The notes beneath the pieces were generated by a model, which did not search any database, was not told the origin of the DNA, and worked only from the letters and a program-made list of their open reading frames with translations. 9,236 bases of DNA from Propionibacteriaceae bacterium (lineage in GTDB: Bacteria > Actinomycetota > Actinomycetes > Propionibacteriales > Propionibacteriaceae), in contig JAJTCL010000087.1 of assembly GCA_021323255.1 (NCBI GenBank), forward strand, positions 1 to 9,236, written 5' to 3'. A program made the position numbers and the translations under genes. Positions 6,258 through 9,236 of the stretch are shown here, one piece after another. How positions within the stretch are numbered: position 1 is the stretch's first letter; each line of letters opens with the position of its first letter.

Positions 6258-7085
6258 GTGTTCACACCTTTGCTGATTCCGCTCGTCACGGGCGCCACAG
6301 TGGCTTTCTGGATGCTCGCTCCGGTCATGATCTTAGGTGCCCTGGGAATGATCGCAGCGCGCAAGCCGGTGCATTCCGCGCTGTGCCTCGCGGCGGTGAT
6401 GATCTCGCTGGCGGTCCAGTACGCCGCGTTGGAGGCGCCGTTTCTCTTTGCGGTTCAGATCATCGTCTACACAGGCGCGATCTTGATGCTGTTCTTGTTC
6501 GTGTTGATGCTGGTAGGCGTCGACATCACTGAATCTCTGGTGGAGACCATCAAGGGACAGCGAACGCTGGCCATCCTCGCCGGCCTAGGTTTCGGTTCGT
6601 TGCTGGTCTTCGCCCTGGGTAACGCGATCGTCGGCCCTACTGTCGGGTTAGCTGCCGCCAATGATGAGAACGGGGGCAACACCCAAGGCATTGCTGCGCT
6701 GGTGTTCAATCGCTACGTCTTCGCGTTCGAAGCCACGTCGGCGTTGCTGATCACTGCTGCAGTCGGGGCCATGGTGCTCGCCCATCGCGAGCGGCTGAGT
6801 AAGCGTCGCACCCAGTCCGATCTAGCCGGACTCAGGATGAAGCGTTATGCCGAGACGGGCCAGCATCCCGGCCCGCTCCCCACTCCAGGAGTCTTTGCGC
6901 AGCACAACGCCGTGGATACGCCCGCGTTGCTGCCCGACGGCAGCGTCTCAGAGCTCTCGGTCTCGGCCACCCTGAAAGCCCGGGGGGAGGTCCTGGACAG
7001 CCGAGAACTCGCCAGGCCCGTGGACCAGACAGTCGAGGCCGTCACCAGAGACGAAACCCCGCACACCACCGAGGACGAACCGTGA
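6258..7085 (+). CDS. nuoJ: NADH-quinone oxidoreductase subunit J (NuoJ), membrane subunit
   Basis: Membrane subunit (ND6 homologue) between the quinone module and the antiporter-like pumps. Its third helix is known in complex I structures to change shape during turnover. Five hydrophobic segments are visible, near residues 13-35, 40-56, 62-86, 104-124 and 154-176. The third (FAVQIIVYTGAILMLFLFVLML) is the family signature. The remaining 100 or so residues (about 178-275) are hydrophilic, rich in charged residues, Pro and Thr, and probably cytoplasmic. This makes the protein (275 aa) longer than E. coli NuoJ (about 184 aa) but similar to other actinobacterial NuoJ. It contains two TTA leucine codons (6333 and 6648), rare in such GC-rich DNA. 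It starts with GTG 5 nt after the nuoI stop, and its TGA overlaps the nuoK GTG (GTGA at 7082-7085). Confidence 0.96.
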   Translation: MFTPLLIPLVTGATVAFWMLAPVMILGALGMIAARKPVHSALCLAAVMISLAVQYAALEAPFLFAVQIIVYTGAILMLFLFVLMLVGVDITESLVETIKGQRTLAILAGLGFGSLLVFALGNAIVGPTVGLAAANDENGGNTQGIAALVFNRYVFAFEATSALLITAAVGAMVLAHRERLSKRRTQSDLAGLRMKRYAETGQHPGPLPTPGVFAQHNAVDTPALLPDGSVSELSVSATLKARGEVLDSRELARPVDQTVEAVTRDETPHTTEDEP

Positions 7086-7381
7086 GCATTACCAGTTACG
7101 TTGTGCTCTCGGCGATCTTGTTCACCATTGGCACGGTCGGGTTCATGATCAGACGCAACGCCATCGTAGCTTTCATGTGCGTCGAACTCATGCTGAACGC
7201 CACCAACCTCGCGCTGGTTGCGTTCTCGAAGATGCACGGTGCGTTGGACGGCCAGGTTGCCGCCTTCTTCGTGATGGTGGTGGCGGCAGCGGAGGTCGTT
7301 GTTGGGCTGGCGATCATCGTGACCATCTTCCGTACCCGCCGTTCGGCGTCAGTCGACGACGCGAATCTGCTGAAGTTCTAA
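7082..7381 (+). CDS. nuoK: NADH-quinone oxidoreductase subunit K (NuoK), membrane subunit
   Basis: Small membrane subunit (ND4L homologue, 99 aa, the usual length) that forms part of the proton path next to NuoJ and the antiporter-like subunits. Three hydrophobic segments are seen, near residues 3-22, 27-48 and 58-83. The two functionally important membrane glutamates are both present: Glu35 in CVELMLNATNL and Glu71 in AAAEVVVGLAI. A short charged tail follows. The GTG start overlaps the nuoJ stop and is preceded by GAGGA (7071-7075) with 6 nt spacing. The TAA stop is embedded in the AAGGA that serves nuoL. Confidence 0.98.
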   Translation: MSITSYVVLSAILFTIGTVGFMIRRNAIVAFMCVELMLNATNLALVAFSKMHGALDGQVAAFFVMVVAAAEVVVGLAIIVTIFRTRRSASVDDANLLKF

Positions 7382-7389
7382 GGATTGCG

Positions 7390-9236
7390 ATGCTCCCGCT
7401 CGAGATCGTGACGCCCGTGCCGGCCACCGGCTTCTTCACGCTGGCCTGGCTGCTCATCGCCATCCCGGCAGCGAGCGCCGCGGTCCTGCTCCTGGTCGGC
7501 AGGCGCGCCGACCGGTGGGCGCCCTACCTTGGCGCGGCTGCGCCGCTGGTCTCCTTCGTGATCGGACTGGTCTATTTCGTTCAGTTGCTGGGACGTGACG
7601 TGCCGGAGCGGGCCGTGTCGGTGCCGTTGTACAACTGGATCGCCAGCGGACGATGGCAGATCGATGTCGGGTTGTTGATCGACCAGCTCTCGATCGTCTT
7701 TGTGTTGTTGATCACCGGCGTCGGCGGCCTGATCCACGTCTATTCCATTGGCTACATGGCTCATGACGCTCGCCGGCGCCGCTTCTTTGCTTTCCTGAAC
7801 CTTTTCGTCGCTGCGATGCTGCTCCTGGTCCTGGCCGACAACTACCTGGTGCTTTTCGTCGGCTGGGAGGGCGTAGGCCTTGCGTCATTCCTGCTCATCG
7901 GGTTCTGGCAGTACAAGCCGGTGGCTGCGACGGCGGCCAAGAAAGCATTCGTGGTCAACCGGGTTGGTGACATGGGCATGTCCATCGCCATCATGCTCAT
8001 GCTCGCTACTTTCGGGTCGTCGGCGTTCGTAGACGTCAACGAAGGTATGCCCGATGTGGGCGCCACCACGGCGTTGATCATGGGACTGCTGCTGCTTCTT
8101 GGTGCGTGTGGCAAGTCTGCGCAGGTTCCTTTGCAGTCCTGGCTGTTGGACGCGATGGAGGGTCCTACCCCGGTGTCGGCGCTGATCCATGCCGCCACCA
8201 TGGTGACGGCCGGTGTCTACCTCATCACCCGGAGCAACGCGGTCTTTGCGGAGTCCGCGGCAGCCAGCACGGCGGTGGTTGTGGTCGGCACGGTGACGTT
8301 GCTGGTGGGTGCCTGGATCGGCTGCGCCAAGGATGACATCAAGAGGGTGCTGGCCGGCTCGACCATGTCCCAAATCGGCTACATGATGCTTGCTGCCGGT
8401 ATCGGGCCGGCTGGCTACGCGTTCGCGATCTTCCACTTGCTCACCCACGGCTTCTTCAAGGCCGACATGTTCTTGGGGGCAGGTTCGGTGATGCATGCCA
8501 CGAACGACGAGGTCGATATGCGACATTACGGCGCACTGTCGCGGTTGATGCCGATCACCTTCGTGACGTTTGCGGCCGGCTACCTGGCGATCATCGGGTT
8601 CCCCTTCTTTTCTGGCTTCTATTCGAAGGACCACATCATCGAGGCTGCCTTCGAACAGAGTGCGCTCATCGGAGCGCTCGCCATGCTGGGCGCGGGCATC
8701 ACGGCCTTCTATATGACCCGGCTGATGTTGATGACTTTCTTCGGCAGCAAGCGCTGGCAGGAGGGCGTGCATCCTCACGAGTCACCATGGGTGATGCTGC
8801 TACCCCTGGTGTTGCTGGGAATCGCCTCGGTCATCGGCGGGCTGGTGCTCAACAACTGGATCGTTGACTGGCTTGATCCCGCCGTGGGCGGCGGCGCGCA
8901 TGAGGAGACGCCGAGCCTGCTGCACTTCTCGCCCGTCGTGCTTGCCACCCTGGTCGTCGTCGCGATCGGCGCCGGGATCAGCGTGTTGATCTTCGGGCCG
9001 CGTCGCGACATTCCGGTAACCCAACCTGAGAGCCGGTCTCTCTTCACCTTGGCCGGACGTAACGATCTCTACGGCGACGCTTTCAACGAAGCAGTTTTTA
9101 TGCGTCCCGGGCAGCGGCTCACCTCCGGCCTGGTCCGGTTCGAGGACTCCGGAATCGATGGCACGGTGAACGGCACGGCGGCTGCGATTGGCGGGATGTC
9201 GGCTCGGTTGCGTCGCGTGCAGAACGGTTTCGTCCG
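7390..9236 (+). CDS. nuoL: NADH-quinone oxidoreductase subunit L (NuoL), 3' end missing
   Basis: The distal Mrp-antiporter-like proton pump of the membrane arm (ND5 homologue). The frame is open from the ATG at 7390 to the window edge, giving 615 complete codons. Comparison with related proteins suggests only about 30-35 residues, including the last membrane helix, lie beyond. Key charged residues are present: Glu160 in GWEGVGLASFLLIGFW, Lys185 in AAKKAFVVNRVGD, Lys242 in CGKSAQVPLQSWLLDAMEGPTPVSALIHA with His267, Lys318 in CAKDDIKRVLAGSTMSQIGYM, and His349, His353 and Lys357 in FHLLTHGFFKADMFLGAG. The N-terminal IDQLSIVFVLLITGVGGLIHVYS is the usual proton-antiporter N-domain. YGDAFNEAVFMRPG (about 561-574) precedes the lateral-helix region. 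An AAGGA (7380-7384) lies 5 nt before the ATG; the gap to nuoK is 8 nt. Confidence 0.98.
   Translation, partial: MLPLEIVTPVPATGFFTLAWLLIAIPAASAAVLLLVGRRADRWAPYLGAAAPLVSFVIGLVYFVQLLGRDVPERAVSVPLYNWIASGRWQIDVGLLIDQLSIVFVLLITGVGGLIHVYSIGYMAHDARRRRFFAFLNLFVAAMLLLVLADNYLVLFVGWEGVGLASFLLIGFWQYKPVAATAAKKAFVVNRVGDMGMSIAIMLMLATFGSSAFVDVNEGMPDVGATTALIMGLLLLLGACGKSAQVPLQSWLLDAMEGPTPVSALIHAATMVTAGVYLITRSNAVFAESAAASTAVVVVGTVTLLVGAWIGCAKDDIKRVLAGSTMSQIGYMMLAAGIGPAGYAFAIFHLLTHGFFKADMFLGAGSVMHATNDEVDMRHYGALSRLMPITFVTFAAGYLAIIGFPFFSGFYSKDHIIEAAFEQSALIGALAMLGAGITAFYMTRLMLMTFFGSKRWQEGVHPHESPWVMLLPLVLLGIASVIGGLVLNNWIVDWLDPAVGGGAHEETPSLLHFSPVVLATLVVVAIGAGISVLIFGPRRDIPVTQPESRSLFTLAGRNDLYGDAFNEAVFMRPGQRLTSGLVRFEDSGIDGTVNGTAAAIGGMSARLRRVQNGFV

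Noticed and set aside
7885..8778. Reverse-strand 297-codon frame opposite nuoL
   Set aside because: Its His/Gln/Arg/Asp-rich composition is the expected complement of hydrophobic NuoL codons. It has no domain and no plausible ribosome binding site noted.

Overview
This window is an ordinary respiratory gene cluster from a GC-rich actinobacterium. It is the middle of the nuo operon, which encodes proton-pumping NADH:quinone oxidoreductase (complex I, NDH-1). All genes lie on the + strand in the classic order nuoE (3' part only), nuoF, nuoG, nuoH, nuoI, nuoJ, nuoK and nuoL (lacking only its 3' end). The actinobacterial assignment rests on GC-rich DNA with strong G/C preference at third codon positions, GTG starts, and close remembered similarity to Mycobacterium tuberculosis Nuo proteins over long stretches. 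Further support comes from actinobacterial-style C-terminal extensions on NuoH, NuoI and NuoJ. I cannot name the genus.

Layout: positions 1-4274 encode the NADH-oxidising arm. NuoE carries half of the N1a site, NuoF carries FMN, the NADH site and cluster N3, and NuoG carries N1b, N4 and N5. Positions 4271-6252 encode the parts nearest the quinone: membrane subunit NuoH and ferredoxin-like NuoI with clusters N6a and N6b. Positions 6258-9236 encode the proton-pumping membrane subunits NuoJ, NuoK and NuoL. Electrons run from NADH through FMN and the iron-sulphur chain to quinone at the NuoH/NuoI side, and this drives proton movement through the membrane subunits. nuoA-D are expected upstream and nuoM-N downstream.

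The genes are packed with almost no spacing. Junctions are TAA-GTG abutting, ATGA, TGATG and GTGA overlaps, or gaps of 5-8 nt. I see no internal promoter, terminator, RNA gene, mobile element, repeat array or CRISPR. The one larger gap is the 64 nt between nuoF and nuoG. It is exactly spanned by a 23-codon open frame that overlaps nuoF and nuoG by four bases each.

Two things deserve a second look. First, NuoG has lost all four cysteines that bind the accessory [4Fe-4S] cluster N7, although the flanking sequence is well conserved and the N1b, N4 and N5 ligands are intact. Second, the small open frame between nuoF and nuoG has its own Shine-Dalgarno sequence and could be a translational-coupling leader. 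I found no sign of a previously undescribed multi-gene system.
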